Assembly: GCF_000002425.4 (NCBI RefSeq)
Contig: NC_037269.1
Location: forward strand, 11,938,469-12,002,468
DNA from: Physcomitrium patens
Lineage: Eukaryota; Streptophyta; Bryopsida; Funariales; Funariaceae
Length of the DNA: 64,000 nt
Direction: 5' to 3'
The translations under genes and the position numbers were made by a program. Numbering within the stretch: position 1 is the stretch's first letter; every line of letters starts with the position of its first letter. Of the stretch, positions 12,766 through 25,469 are shown piece after piece. The notes beneath the pieces were generated by a model, which saw only the letters and a program-made list of their open reading frames with translations, did no database searches and had not been told where the DNA came from.

Positions 12766-13391
12766 GAACTCCTCTTTCGGCTGGTTATTGAGTTCTTGGA
12801 ATTCATCTAATCTCTAGTCTTTGCAACAAACAATTATAGCAATCTACAATTTAGACAATATACTAGTTCCACAAGAATACTATAAGAAAATTAAGTTGCG
12901 TTGATTCAACATAATGTTTGATGTGCAAGTTGTAGTTGCCAATGTGTTGCTATGGTTAATGATGAAATTGCTGATTGAAAATAGATCCAATTTGCCATCT
13001 CTTCTATGGTTATTTTTTTTGCATTTTTTTGTAATTTTTTTTCAAATATTTTTAATTTTATTTTTTTATTCTTGTCTTTAAATCTTGATTATACCATCCC
13101 TTCTCTTGTATCAAGAACATAACTAGCAATAAAACTTAAGACTATTATTATCAATAGTTCAAATTATACTATAGAAGATCATTGTATTCTACTATTATAG
13201 ATATGATCTCTACGCAATGTCATTGTCAACGACCACCAACCACCTTAAACAAAACAATATTGCTTGCTACATGCAATCTACTGCAGAAAGGAGAAGGAGT
13301 CTTAGGCTTGCACTGTCACAACTTCTAAAACAACACATAGTTGCTTTCCAATAGAAACTAGTAATTGATACACACACCAATAGTATCAAAT
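12766..13391. other. AT-rich sequence of unknown origin
   Basis: No gene or recognised transposon domain is visible. It lies between the truncated A-family LTR and the first B-family LTR and is probably decayed transposon DNA. Confidence 0.5.
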
Positions 13392-14845
13392 TGTGTATAT
13401 TCTTGCTTGAAAATGCATTGGGTACCTAGTTGTGGAAGGTAAGTAAAAATACAACAATAATTCTATCAAATCTAATAGAGCCTTAAATAAACTATAAGTA
13501 ATCCCTAGTAAATCCAATCAAATTATAACCTATCAAAATAAATTAAAAAAAAGTCACAAAAGAAACACAAAAGAGCCATGTTTTAATCCAAAAAAAAAAA
13601 AAAAATCTTCAAAAAATATTAAAAATAGAAACTTTAAAAAAATAATAAAGAATCATAAAGAAATATTAAAAATAAAAATTCTAATATATTCTTAATAAAA
13701 TCCTAATTAAAATCCTAATTAAATTTTAATAAAATCTTAGATTAAATCTTTATGAAATCTTAATAAAATCTTCAATCCTAGATAATTCCTAAAAAAAATT
13801 TAGATGAATTCTAATCAAATCTTAATAAATTTTTAATCCAAATACTAATTAGATTCTATTCAAGTTTTAAACCAAATCCTAATCCTAACCAAATTCTTAA
13901 TAAATCCTAATATTAATCAAATCTCAAACAAATTCTAATCAAATCCTAGATTTTAAACAAAATTTTAACAATTCATATAGCAAAATAGAATCTCAACAAC
14001 TAATGATCAAATTGTTGATATCAACTTAAAAATCCAATCAGGTATTGAGTGACTTTCTACTTCAACCTAAATACTAAATTTCTATCCCTAATATCTCATG
14101 AAACTATTGAATTATTCTCAAATTTCATCCAAACGTTGAAAATCAAGTCTAGTATCCATATAAAAATATTTATTATAATCCAATTGACAAATTTCTGAAG
14201 ATATTAGAAATACTCACTGACCATCAAATTCCAAGCTTTGATATTTCTACCTACAAAAATCCTCGTAGACTTCAATCTAACTATTTGATTGATTTTAAAA
14301 TTTGCATACACATTCACAATTAACACACCAACATATTGCCCAAATTTTACTTGTATACACACCACAAAACTCAAGAAATCTTCAAATTTATAAACGTATT
14401 TTTATTTCTCAAATCCTAATTTCACCAAGAACATCATTAACTTTGAAAATCCCTCAAAATCTCAATATTAATTCAAATGACATGAAACCAATGTAAATTT
14501 TTTTTTCAAGTCTATCCTTAAATTCCATTCTTTGATCTATAAAAGAACCTCAAAGTTATTGTAGGTGTGTGGTTTTGTGCCTCAAGGTCTGATTTTGACC
14601 TAGGTTAACATCTGGTCCTCTTCAAGTATCAATTCTTGACTTCTTGAAATAGTTTTTTAAAAAATTTATTCTTAATTCTTTCTTACACATGTATATATGA
14701 TTTAATTTTCTAATCTACTTTGTTTTGCTTTATCTATGACCTTACAAAGTAAATACAAGTCCATTTTATAAAAATGTAGTATTAGCACTTTTTAGTTTTA
14801 CTATCTTTTTGATTATTATTTATATTTTTAAGGTAATTTGCTACA
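13392..14845 (-). mobile_element. LTR family B, copy 1 (inverted)
   Basis: The reverse complement matches the B copies at 15840-17489 and 50970-54040. It shares a GTGCTAATACTA block, the REV-oriented (AATCCTAATCAA)-type minisatellite at about 13640-13990, and the terminal phrase CCCAATGCATTTTCAAG. TG/CA ends can be placed at 14845 and 13392, but no target duplication is found there. About 320 bp beyond the start (14846-15166) are also repeated at 20865-21110, so the true element may be longer. Confidence 0.65.
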
Positions 14846-15166
14846 ATATTTTAAAAAAATAACAAGAAATCTTCAAGAAATATTAAAAATAAAAATAGTA
14901 AAAATAAAACCCCTTTGATGCTAAAAATACCTATCCTAATCTTTTCCAAATATCCATCTTGAATCAATATAAAGTCAGGTATCTATCCTAAAAGAAAATA
15001 CCCTCAAAGCTTGAATAATCCATTTAAGGCAATAATTTCATATCCTAAATTCTATTCAAATACGTAAATATATTAGTATTATATTCCTTCTATTCTACAA
15101 GTAAAACTAATTACCTTCTAAATATCTTTGATGCACTTAAATCAAGTGCATCATGACACTATGATA
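14846..15166 (-). repeat. Repeat P, with a perfect 10-bp hairpin, paired with 20865-21110
   Basis: This segment and 20865-21110 are inverted copies of each other, readable through the shared phrase TTAAATGGATTATT and its neighbourhood. At its outer end 15129-15153 forms a perfect hairpin, TGATGCACTT and AAGTGCATCA around a 5-nt loop. It probably belongs to the same transposon as the adjacent B-family LTR. Confidence 0.6.
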
Positions 15167-15179
15167 GTCTTCATTCCAT

Positions 15180-15834
15180 AAAACTTCACAAGCTATAGAA
15201 TGAGATAGAAAATGAGACTTAATAAAGACAAAGACCACCAAACTTTCTAGACAATCATCAACAATAATTTATCATAAGTATATTTATGGTTTATTGTGGG
15301 TGATTTCAATATGATTACAAATCAAATAAACTGTAGCAAAAAAATAAAAAAACTTACTATGAAAGAACAAGAATCATGGAACTTATTAATTTTAAAATTG
15401 GAACTTATCAATTCTTAGTTATCAAACAACTTCAATTACCAAAACTATGTATGCTTCTTGTGGTCAAATAAACAAAATGACTTACTACTAGCCCATATAT
15501 AATTGAATAGATTTTATACTAGCAAATGGACAAAGTCTAAGAGAAGAACTAATACAATTTTAGTAGAGTTTGGCACCTTATCAAAATACCTTTTAGTATA
15601 ACTTTTTCTCTCAAAATCCAATAACAACAATGCAAAAAATCGCCAAATTCAATTCAATCTTAATTTTCTAAACAATCCTTTATTTTTTAAAGCTTTAAAA
15701 ATTTAGTAGAAGGTCAAAGCCATCTTCATCCTATACACCAAAGGTTGGATTCTATGGATTACTAAAGTTATATAGTATATCCAAACCTTCTATCAATAAG
15801 TAAATTATAAAAGAATACTAGCCTCTTCAAAAAA
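15180..15834 (+). mobile_element. Second LINE, endonuclease part, decayed
   Basis: The plus strand encodes, with stops, the C-terminal half of a LINE endonuclease. IVGDFNMI at about 15295 is the catalytic GDFN motif. It is followed by a NLL.L.L segment, a block with LNRFY and SKW (15505-15530), and EFGTLS (about 15568-15585), corresponding to the usual LDRFY and SDHxP blocks. The element is cut at 15839 by a B-family solo LTR and resumes after it. Confidence 0.8.
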
Positions 15835-15839
15835 AAATA

Positions 15840-17252
15840 TGTTGTTGTGTAATAATACTATCATTAGATGAAAGAAAAAATATTATATAAAAGAGTCTAA
15901 TAAAAAATATAATAAAAAAATAAGAATAAATATAAAAAGAAAATAAAATTTTTAATCTTAATTCTATCTTTTTATTGATAAAACTTCTATTTATTTTATA
16001 AAGGCATAAATAAGACAAATAAAATAAAAGAAATAAGTAATTAATATAAGCATATTTAAAAGAAGATTAAAAATATATTTTAGCAAAAATTACCTCAAAA
16101 TATAAAAAATTGATATCTAAAATGAACCGATTGTGAACCAAGGACAAAATTAGACCTTAAGGTACCTATAGTAATTCCAAGGTTCTTTGGTTGATTAAAG
16201 AGCAAGATTTGGAGGCAAACATTAGAGAGATTTTTTAAGCATGAGTTTAAGGTCATTCAAGTATGTAACAACTTTATAAAGACTTTGCAAAATTATGGTT
16301 GTTTTTTTAGTGACTTTGGATTTTAATAAATTTAAAGAATTGGTAGATTAAAGAATTGTATGAGATTTATAAATGATCTACAGGTGAAATTTTTTAATTA
16401 AATGATTATTATTGTGTACAATCTATATTGCAAGTTTGAGCTTAATTTAATGGTTAATACAAAGTTTATTAAAACTCAAATATATTGAGAACTTAAGAAT
16501 TTGAGTTTAAAAAATTAATAAAGGTTTTTTAGATATTTGTCAATCTGCCAATTGGATTAAAGTAAATTTTTTCATACAAATAGTAAAATTAAATTCTAAA
16601 AATTGCATATAATTTGAAACATATTGAATAGTAAAATTAAGAGATTTTGGGCCTAAAATATCAAGCTTAAGGTTAGAGAAGGAGGTTGGCCAACATCCAA
16701 GCGGATTTTAGAGGTTATCTTTTATTTAGTAGATTTGATCTTTTTACAATTTTTTGTGCTTATTTCTAACTTAATTATTATAAAGTATAAAATTTTTGAA
16801 TCAAAAATGATAATTTGATTATTAATTATTTAATTTTCAATTTACTATAGGAATTGTGAAGAGTTTAGGATTTGATCTAAGATTTTATTTAAGATTTTTA
16901 TTACTTTATAAATATAATGGCTAATTAAAATTTGATCTAAGATTTTATTAGAGTTTAGGATTTGATTGAGGTTTGAATATGATTTTTTTAAAATTTTATT
17001 ACGATTTTATTAGATTTTGATTATGGTGTAGGATTTAATTAATATTTAATTATAATTTTATTATAATTTAGTTAAGATTTAGGATTTAAGATTTAATTAG
17101 AATTTGATTAGGATTTGGTCTAAGATTTGGTTAATATTTTATTAAGATTTGGTTTAAAATTATATTAAGATTTGACTAAGGTTTAATTAAGTTTTTTATT
17201 TTTAATATATTTTTAGGATTTAGATATCAATATCTATATCTATATATATATA

Positions 17253-17290
<38 letters not shown>

Positions 17291-17489
17291 CAATTTATTA
17301 TTTTTTTATATTTTTTTTTCTAAGTTCTTTGAGATTTCTTTTGAAATTTAATTAAAGATTGATTAACATTGTTATAATTTAATTAGAGTTTGCTTAGGAT
17401 TCTATTAGAATTATTAGGATCTTTTTATTGCATGCTCTATTTTACCTTCTACATCTAAGTGCTTGATGTAATCTCAAGCAAACTTCACA
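15840..17489 (+). mobile_element. Solo LTR, family B (copy 2), TSD AAATA
   Basis: It begins TGTTGTTGTG at 15840, ends CTTCACA at 17489, and is flanked by identical AAATA at 15835-15839 and 17490-17494, which defines a solo LTR of 1650 bp. LINE coding resumes on the far side. Inside, 16860-17220 is built from degenerate GGATTTGATTA-like units, and a TA-rich microsatellite occupies 17230-17284. No internal coding region is present. Confidence 0.85.
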
Positions 17490-17494
17490 AAATA

Positions 17495-18380
17495 TGACAA
17501 CATCAACTCCAATCAATAATTTCATCAATAGAATGGTTAATATAATAAGATCCAAATAATACCTTTTTTCAAGAGATCCATGCAAAGGCCTCACAAGAAA
17601 TGCTAATTAAGGAGATACAAGCTACAAAGAGGCAAGCAATACGTGCTTCTATTTAAAACTCATAATTTGATGGATGGATGTGGAAAGAATTCTTTCTAAG
17701 TATTCATGAATTCAAATCAATTCTTCTTGTATAACAACTCAATGATAAATATTACTAAGAATACATAATAAATGAGGCAATGGCTTGATATCCAATTAAT
17801 TTTTATAAAAATTTCTTTATCACAAAAAAAAATCACCAGGGAATGAGATCGCTTGGAATATTTGTTATAATAAAATCTCAATACTAGTAACAATAAATAT
17901 GAATAAGACTTTGATTCAACCACTCTCTAAATCAAAAATCTAAAAGGCATTCAAAGAAGTACTAAGTGGATATGCCCTAAGACTAAATAAACTTTTAATT
18001 GAAATTTTTCTCTCTATAAAAAGATACTCTTGGAGATCCCTCTTGGAAGTCTTCAATAAGGCCCTGACATCAAGTACCTTCTATGAACACTTCAATACAT
18101 GATTAATTTATTTAATTCCATAAGAAAGATATAAATATTTTAAAAAAATGGAGGCCTATCACCTTATTAGGAACCATTTATAAGATTCTTGCCAAAACAT
18201 TAGCCCTTAGATTATAATCTTTCTTCCTCTATCTGATTAGATCCAACCAAATAAGTTTTATAGAAAGAAAAAGCATCATTGATAATATCTTCTTAGCTTT
18301 TAAGGCTATAGACTAGGCTATTGAATCAAATCGACCTTTGGTTATATTACTACTTGATTTCAAAAAATCCTACAATAGAA
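17495..18380 (+). mobile_element. Second LINE, reverse transcriptase N-terminal part
   Basis: After the B insertion the LINE continues. From about 17940 the plus strand reads as the RT fingers region, with motifs corresponding to LIYLIPK (18112-18130), RPITLL (18155-18172), YKILAKTLALRL (18182-18215), NQISFI (18247-18265) and the palm motif LLLDFKKSYNR (18345-18375). Stops such as DFKK in frame with ID*A (Trp codon changed to TAG) show decay. The coding sequence stops exactly where the A-family LTR begins at 18381 and I do not find its continuation beyond 20589. Confidence 0.85.
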
Positions 18381-20589
18381 TGTAAGCTCTCAATTATGCT
18401 CTAAAATTTAAATTTTTATTATTTCCTTATTTTATGATTATTTAGCATGTTAGATTAGGATTTATATAAGTATAATTTATTTTTATAGAATTTTCAGGAT
18501 TGCAATCTTTGATGGTATAAATCATAGCCTAATTCCTTGAGTTAGATTAATTAGGATCAAAGTAATAAAAGTTAAAAAATCAAAATAACAACTTAGTTTT
18601 AATAATTTAGAAGTTGTTAGTCACTACTATGAGGGTTAACTAAAAGCCTATGAATTCACCTAAAATCATTTCATATGATTTAGAGTGAGTTAGAATTATA
18701 ATTTTTAAAAAGATCTAGTAAAATTTAGCAATGATAATTTTGAGATTTCCTCCAAATTCAACAAATTCAAGTAGCATAGTGATTCTTCTAATTAATGTAA
18801 GTCTTCTTAATGCAATGGAGGCATTGGATTCATCTAGTGGAGTGAAAAAAACGAGATTAGCACCCTCTCCTTCAGAATACAAGTAGAGTGATGAAATTCT
18901 CATTTTGAAGGATTTTACAAGAATTGTCAAGATCCTTATAGGTAAAAATTTTCATAAAAATTGCAATTGAGCATGGATTGAGGCATGTGAGGAGTCAATC
19001 TCAGCATAAAAAGGTGTTTTAAATACGATGGTGAAATTAGATTTTCCAAAACGTGCTTTCTTGACCACTTACAAGAGCCATCAGCCTTGGTAATAAAATT
19101 GCCTTTTAGATGAATGAATGCTGTAGATCTACATTAGGATCTTAGAGATCAAGGGTGGAGATGTGGCCACCCTTTTTATATGCCATCACTAAATTATATA
19201 TGAGTAGCTTGGCTCTCCAAGCCCCTCTCTCTCATCTTTTGATGAAAGGCAAAGTCCTGCCAAATTTTTGGTCCTAAACCCTAATCTTAATTTTATTTTT
19301 GATTTTTAATCTTATTGTGAATTTTTTAGTTTTGTATTCATAGATCTTGAGTAGTGAATGATGGTCATTGGGTTTTAAGACATAGATCATTGTAGTAGAT
19401 AGCTCCTTCGGCCTCCCAAATATTCCAAGGGTTCAAGAGCCTCGGATCTCCCTCAATCAATCATTTGATTTTTGGAGTTTTGATGTGAGTTTTTTTGTGG
19501 TTGTACCTTTTGTTGTTAGCTTTACAAAAAGATAAGGATCGCTTGATTTGGAGTGAGAAAATGTTTTTGGTGGAATTTTGAGTGCATAGGGGTCGGCAAC
19601 CTTGGTAATTTAGATCAACCACTTTTGAAAAGACATTTCTCGGTGCCTTCTAATTGGATTGTTGTGAAATTTTGGAAATAAGTGCACCTTCAAACTGAGC
19701 TTCTAATTGCTTAAATTTCAATAAAATCAAAGAAAAATTGAATGTTTGGTTTATTGTTAAGTGGAAGGAGGTTGCCTACCATAGAAATCTTGGTCACTTA
19801 ACTTTGAAGGAGCATATTCTACAGCTTAGGTACCGGATTAAATTGAAGTTTATTGAAGCAGGAGCGCCTTTAAGTTAAATCTGCAATAGGCTAAAAATCA
19901 TTCAATTTGAATTTATTCACGATTTTTGGCAAATTTTGGAGTAGAAAGAGATTTGCTGCCTTTAATTCTTGGGCGTTATCAAGGTACCTTGGCTTTTATC
20001 TCTCTTTAGTCCCACTTTTACTTTTATTTTTAACGTATTTTGTAACTTTCATATTTTAAATTTTGGATTTTAATTTTTAAATTTTAATTTTCTCTCTTTT
20101 AGTTTTATCTTTTACTTTAGACTTTTAATTTAGACTTTTATTTTTGATTTTTACTTTTAACTTAATTTTTAAGATTTTTTTACTTTTACTATGGATTAAT
20201 GGTAATAATTTGATCAATTACTTTTATTATTAAAAATTTAAAGAATAATATTTTATAAGTTTCAACTAATTAATTATTTATTTATTATAATTAATTATAT
20301 TTTTATAATCACATAAAAATTAGTAATTAAGGACCATATAAACGATCTTGAATAAACCATTGATATTTAAGTGATGATCTTGAAAATAACTTTAAAGACC
20401 ATAGTAAATTTCATTAAATTTGTTTTATTAATATTAATAATCATTGCTTGGAAGGCTTAAAGTTAATTGAATTGTGAATATCAAGATTTAAATGAACTTA
20501 GCAATTATACAATTGGAAGTTCTTCTATTTTATCTCTTGAACTTGTTGTATGGCATCAATTTCATTGAGTGGTGAAATTTGAGCTCACA
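18381..20589 (-). mobile_element. LTR family A, copy 2 (inverted)
   Basis: Inverted and nearly end-to-end relative to the copy at 44782-46945. It starts TGTAAGCTC and ends GAGCTCACA, giving TG...CA ends and a length of 2209 bp. It lies inside the LINE RT. The flanking pentamers (TAGAA left, CTTAT right) do not match and the LINE does not resume, so this is either one LTR of a larger element or its far side has been deleted or rearranged. Confidence 0.8.
18715..18930 (-). other. Conserved 71-codon frame within the family A LTR
   Basis: The frame is matched in the other A copy (46398-46631). Shared residues include FFTP, IAL+RL, RRxTxLLEFVEFGG and KIIIA. I recognise no domain. It may be noncoding DNA that is merely conserved between LTR copies, or a small LTR-encoded peptide. 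Confidence 0.35.
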
Positions 20590-21148
20590 CTTATGGAGTA
20601 ATATAATGTAACTTGTTTTCTTTGAGAGTTAGATGGAACACAATTAATGACTAGGATTATAGGAAAGCAAATTAAAGTCTTCAAGAAGCAAGTTTGAATG
20701 AATTATATAGAAGATTTACAGGCTTTTGAGCCTCAATATTTTGATCAACAATTCAAAAGTGATATGGCTCATAATAACTCTGATTTTAATGATGGAAGTA
20801 TTGTGGTCATATTCTTTGGCACATATCAAAGTATTTGTAGGCTTGAAAGAAGAGAGTATTGTGTTGCACTCAATTTAAGTGCATCAAAGATATTTAGAAG
20901 GTAATTAGTTATATTTTTAGGAAAAGTAGAATATAATGCTAATATATTTATAAATTTGAATATGATTTAGAATATAAAATTACTACCTTAAATGGATTAT
21001 TTAAGCTTTGAAGATATTTTCTTTTATAGTAGCTATTTGACTCTATATTGGTTTAAGATGGATATTGAAAAAAGTTTAGAATAGAGATTTTTGGCATAAA
21101 AAGAGGGGTGTTTTTCTGCTTGGATTAGATTTAGTGGTGGGAGAGATT
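20590..21148 (+). other. Repeat P second copy and flanks
   Basis: About 20865-21110 is the inverted partner of 14846-15166. A 68-codon frame at 20698-20904 precedes it and has no recognisable domain. No gene is otherwise visible. Confidence 0.5.
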
Positions 21149-22785
21149 GTTGGAATTTTGAAGGGGCAAGTTTCAAGATTCATTTGAGATTTTTGATGCC
21201 ACTTATTATTTTTTTTTTTTTTGATATTTAAAAAAAATAGATTTTATTATTAGCTTTTCTATAAGCCTTACCACACAAAAAGAAGAGGTGTTACAAAGGA
21301 GATCTAAGCAAATTTGTAAAAAAGAGGTTGCTAGAATTTTTAGTAAATGAGATTTCAGATTGATTTGAGGATTTCTATACCATTTCTTGGATTTTCATCA
21401 ATTTATATTGAGATTTTGAAAGAAGGTTGATTTCATTGTTAGCTTTTCAATAAGCCATTTCATACAAGAAGAAATATTTTGATGAAGGAGATACAATCAA
21501 ACTTGTGGAATTAGGGTTGAAAATTTGAGGTGGCAAGTTTCAAGTTTAATTTGGAATTTTTGATACCATTCTCTGAATTTTTTTCTTTTTATCTTAAGTT
21601 TGTTAGAGAAACTAGATCTTATTGTTAGCTTTTTAATATGCTTTGTATGGAAAAAGAAGAGCTATGATAAGGGAGATTCAAGCAAGTTTGTAGAAGGGAG
21701 TCACTAGAGTTTTTAGGTGACACGATTTAAAACTAATTTGAGATTTTCTATGCCATGTCTTGGATTTTCACTTTTTTATGTTGAAATTTTGGAAGAAGCT
21801 AGATCTTATTGTTAGCTTCTTGATGAGTCTTAGCATATAAAAAGAAAAATTTAATGAAGGAGATAAATTCAAATTTATAGATAGAGGATTGCTGGAGTTT
21901 TTAGGCGACAAGATTCAAGACTAGTTCAAGGTTTTTTTTAGCCATTTCTTCAATTTTCATCTTTTTATATTGAAAATTTGAGAAAAGATAGATCTCATTT
22001 TTATCTTTTCAATAAGCTTTAAGATACAAGAAAAAAAGTTGTGATAAGAGAGATATAAGTAAACTTCTAGAAAACAGGTTGTTGAAAATTTGGAACAAGT
22101 GTCAAGGATAAGAACTTGATGAAAGTAAATAAACTAGTATAATAAAATGGAAATAAAGAAGTATGTATATTAAAAAAAAATGGAATAACTTTTTCTAAAA
22201 GACAAGGAAACTAGAAACTCTTGAATCTAAACTAGAAATAAGAAAGGAGTTGATAAGAGTGAAGAAGGCTTCAATCTTACCTCTCTATATATTATCTAAT
22301 TAGGAGCTATATGGAAATATTCTATAGGACCTTTAATATGCATTGGCTTTGTAAGACACATGCATTAGCTTACAAGACAAGTTTTCTATGTGTATGCCAC
22401 ATAGTTAGCTTGTTCTTCAAGCTATCAACATATGTGATACATGGCTAACTTGTTGATTATGTTTTTAACCTAAAAAGTTAATTATAGACACCTATAAAGT
22501 TAAAGCACCATATATGAAGTTTCTATAGAAGATATTATAGAAATAATCTACTTTTACATACTTTTATTTAATCATATAAGTAATTATTGGTTTACATGTG
22601 TATGTCCATGATAGCAAGTAGTTTCAAGTCTTATTTGGAGTTTTTGATGCTACTTACAAAATTTTCTTCTTTTTTTCTTGAAATTTTGAAAAAAGATAGA
22701 TCTCATTATTAACTTTCTAATAAGTCTTAGCATCCAAAAAAATGAACTGTAATGAAGGAGATCCAACTGGTTATTTGTGGACATG
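21149..22785 (+). repeat. Tandem repeat, ~184-bp unit, about six copies, split by a solo LTR
   Basis: Units start near 21149, 21327, 21516, 21700, 21887 and 22078, so the period is about 178-191 bp. Each begins with a GTTG..A.A.TTT.. phrase and contains GGCAAG.TTCAAG, TTGATGCCA, a TTTTCATCTTTTTAT-like phrase, AGATCT(C)ATTGTTAGCTTTT and AAGGAGAT.CAAGCAA. The last unit is interrupted at 22099 and continues at 22614 after the inserted D-family LTR. Copies are diverged, so the array is old. No coding potential is conserved. Confidence 0.85.
22100..22613 (-). mobile_element. Solo LTR, family D, in the tandem repeat
   Basis: The minus strand starts TATCATGGACAT at 22613 and ends TTGACA at 22100. 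Flanking pentamers ACAAG and GCAAG match at four of five bases, consistent with a 5-bp target duplication, and the interrupted repeat unit resumes beyond. The proposed start-site primer 11-mer is present as ACTCTTATCAA (plus-strand 22250-22260). Confidence 0.85.
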
Positions 22786-24056
22786 GATTTTGAGGATTGT
22801 GACTATTACAAACAGCCAATATTTTTTTTAAAAAAATTTGGCATTTATTTTTTCTAAATTTATTTATTAACTTTGATAATTTACAGTTTGTAGCTTGAAT
22901 TAAGCTAAATGAACTAAATTTTGCCTAGATTGAATTAATAATGAGTCAATTCTAGGTATTTAAGTGTGAAGAGATTTGGATTTAAAATTAGAATTAGGAA
23001 TTAGGTATATCTTGATATAAGAAAGAAATTAATCGATATTTTTTACTCAATTTTTGGCTATTTTTTTATATTTGAGTTCTTTTGGATAATATTTTACTTC
23101 TTACAACTTACTTATAAATAAAGAATTTGTGATTTCTTAGGGAGGCTTATCCTCTTAACAACAATGTATGAGATCTTTGTACAGAGCTGCTTGAAGATAT
23201 CTATGTGGTAGATTTCAAATAGAAGGTGTTTCTATGTTGCATCTTTCAGTGGGAGCTATTTGACTATTTTTGTAATCAAAATAATTTTGAAAGTCTTTAT
23301 ACAAATCCGATAGGATTGCAAGACCTAGACGGTGGGCTAGATAAGTCTATTTTTCTCTTTGTTAATCAAGACACATTCTATTATTTATCTTGATATTGAT
23401 CTTATGATTGGTGTTGATGGAGAATTGATATTTTTTTTGACTAGATATATTTTTGGATATATTAAAGGAGATGATAGTCTATTATTGTGATTCAATTGAA
23501 GTTTTATTGAGGAGATTATTTTAAGCTCTATTAATTAATTGTCTAAAATACTATTAAAGATGGCTATAGCTTCTTTGTCAATGGAATATTTTTTGGTGTT
23601 AGAATGATAAAAAGAATTCCTATTTAGATTGAGTATAGGTAGTTTTAATGTAATTGTAAGAGATAGGATTTTTTTTGGATTTGTTGTCATTGATTTTATT
23701 TTTATCTTCTAAGTTTGTATTAGAAAAGAGAACAAAAAATATACTTCTAAAGTTAACTTCTAATTAGAATGTATCCATATTTTTAAATAGTCTATATCTA
23801 TCTATTAATAAATTAATTTATTAAAATAAAAAATTGAATCTATTTTTTTGTTTTCAATAATGGTTAAAATATAACATATGCAAAAATCTTCTAAGAGTAT
23901 TTGTTACTTGTAAATCCAATTAATCAATCTCTAACTATGTAATGTTAAACCTTTATCTTTTAATTTTTTGTTTTTATATAGATCCTCAATGATTCAATGC
24001 CAACAAAGTATTTTGATACTATTGAAAATTTGAAAAGTATTGATTAGGAAGGTTAT
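22786..24056. other. AT-rich sequence, no gene seen
   Basis: No recognisable coding domain. The stretch around 23080-23350 has a TATAAATA motif and mixed composition and could be an old LTR, but I have no second copy to prove it. Confidence 0.4.
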
Positions 24057-24574
24057 TACCAAGGATATGATTCTCAAAGAAAGAAAATCTCAATACATTC
24101 TTAAGTCATTCAAAAAGACTAAAAAATGACTCAATGATGGTAATATATTGAATAAGAATGACTAATGTTAAAAATAAGAAGACTAAAAAGTCTCAAAAAA
24201 AGATTAAGGATTAAAAAGGCATTGACAAGAGTGAAGAAGGTTTCATTCTTCTTTCCATATATACTCTCTAACTAAGAGTTATATGGCAATTTTCTATAGG
24301 ACCTCTAATATGTGTTGATTTTGCTAGAGACATATCTTAACTTGCAAAGAAAGTTTTATATATGTGTGCCTTATAGTTAGCTTATTCTACAAGTTACTAA
24401 TACATATGATACATAGTTAATTTGTTGACCAACTATAAATACATGTAAAGTCAAAACTGCATCTATAAAGCTTCTAAGAAGCTTGCTTGAAGATATTATG
24501 AAATTAATTTATATTTACCTATTTCTATCTAATAGTATAAATAAGTATTGAAATAAATATACACGTCTATGACA
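24057..24574 (-). mobile_element. LTR, family D (inverted copy)
   Basis: The minus strand begins TGTCATAGACGTG at 24574 and ends near 24057. It matches the D LTRs at 22100, 32225, 33320, 47405 and 54749. A TATA box and primer 11-mer ACTCTTGTCAA (plus-strand 24222-24232) are preserved. No matching target duplication is visible, and no D coding sequence follows on the minus strand. Confidence 0.8.
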
Positions 24575-25469
24575 ATATCCTATCTTCTAAAAATAAGTTC
24601 TAAAAAGAAGGATTATCATCTTTTATGGATCTTGTAATTCTTTATCATGATTTTTATAGTTGTTAATGAAAAGCTTCAACCTTCTTTGTTGCATTTACAA
24701 GTTTCTTTGCTAGCTTCTATGTATATTCACTAATATCATATCTATGCCAATAAATAAGATATTTCAATTTATTTTGGTACCACCTTGAATCTTAGACTTT
24801 GTCTACCTTAAATTCTTGATTATTATCTACTTCTATAGGAAGAAGTCATATTTTTTTCCTTTTTAATATATTCACTATATTATATGACTCTAAAAAAGAG
24901 ATGTAGAACATGAAAATAATTTTAACAGATTTTAATAGATGTAATTGGTAAGCAACAAGATTGACTTCTTTACAAATAGGTAAATGTGTAAGCCTATAAT
25001 AGTCCAATTTTTCACAAAAATAAATAGTCTTAATATTGCAAAAAAGCAATTATACTTTGTTATCTATGTTGAATTATGGTTATTTTTTACAAAAGCATGA
25101 GTATTAATCTTTTGTTATTTTTGAGTTTTTTTTAACTACACTTTTATTATTGTATGTAGCTCTAACAAATGATTTGTCAAAACTTTTGCTATAGAATTAT
25201 AAACTTTTAAAAAGTCAAAAAATATTAAGTCATAGATGATAATTATAATTAGCAAAGAAAGGTATTTTTTAAATAAATAAATATACAAAATTATTTTATA
25301 CAAACTTTGTCAATTCGAAAAACAAATTCTAGTCATCTTGATGATAGTTGATGGTACACCTCAAATATTTTTATAAAACTTAATTCATCCATTTTATTTG
25401 TCCATAGGCCTAAAGTTAAGTTGGCAAGAAATAATAGATACCTATTTAAAGTAAATTGAAGTAAAAATA
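24575..25469. other. AT-rich sequence upstream of the Tat-like element
   Basis: No conserved domain could be read. It is probably decayed gag or leader of the gypsy element that follows. Confidence 0.4.

Noticed and set aside
13392-14845. Self-primer site in family B
   Set aside because: I looked for a complement, inside the LTR, of the bases after the B LTR end in copy 1 and found none by eye. Only C and D show the pattern.
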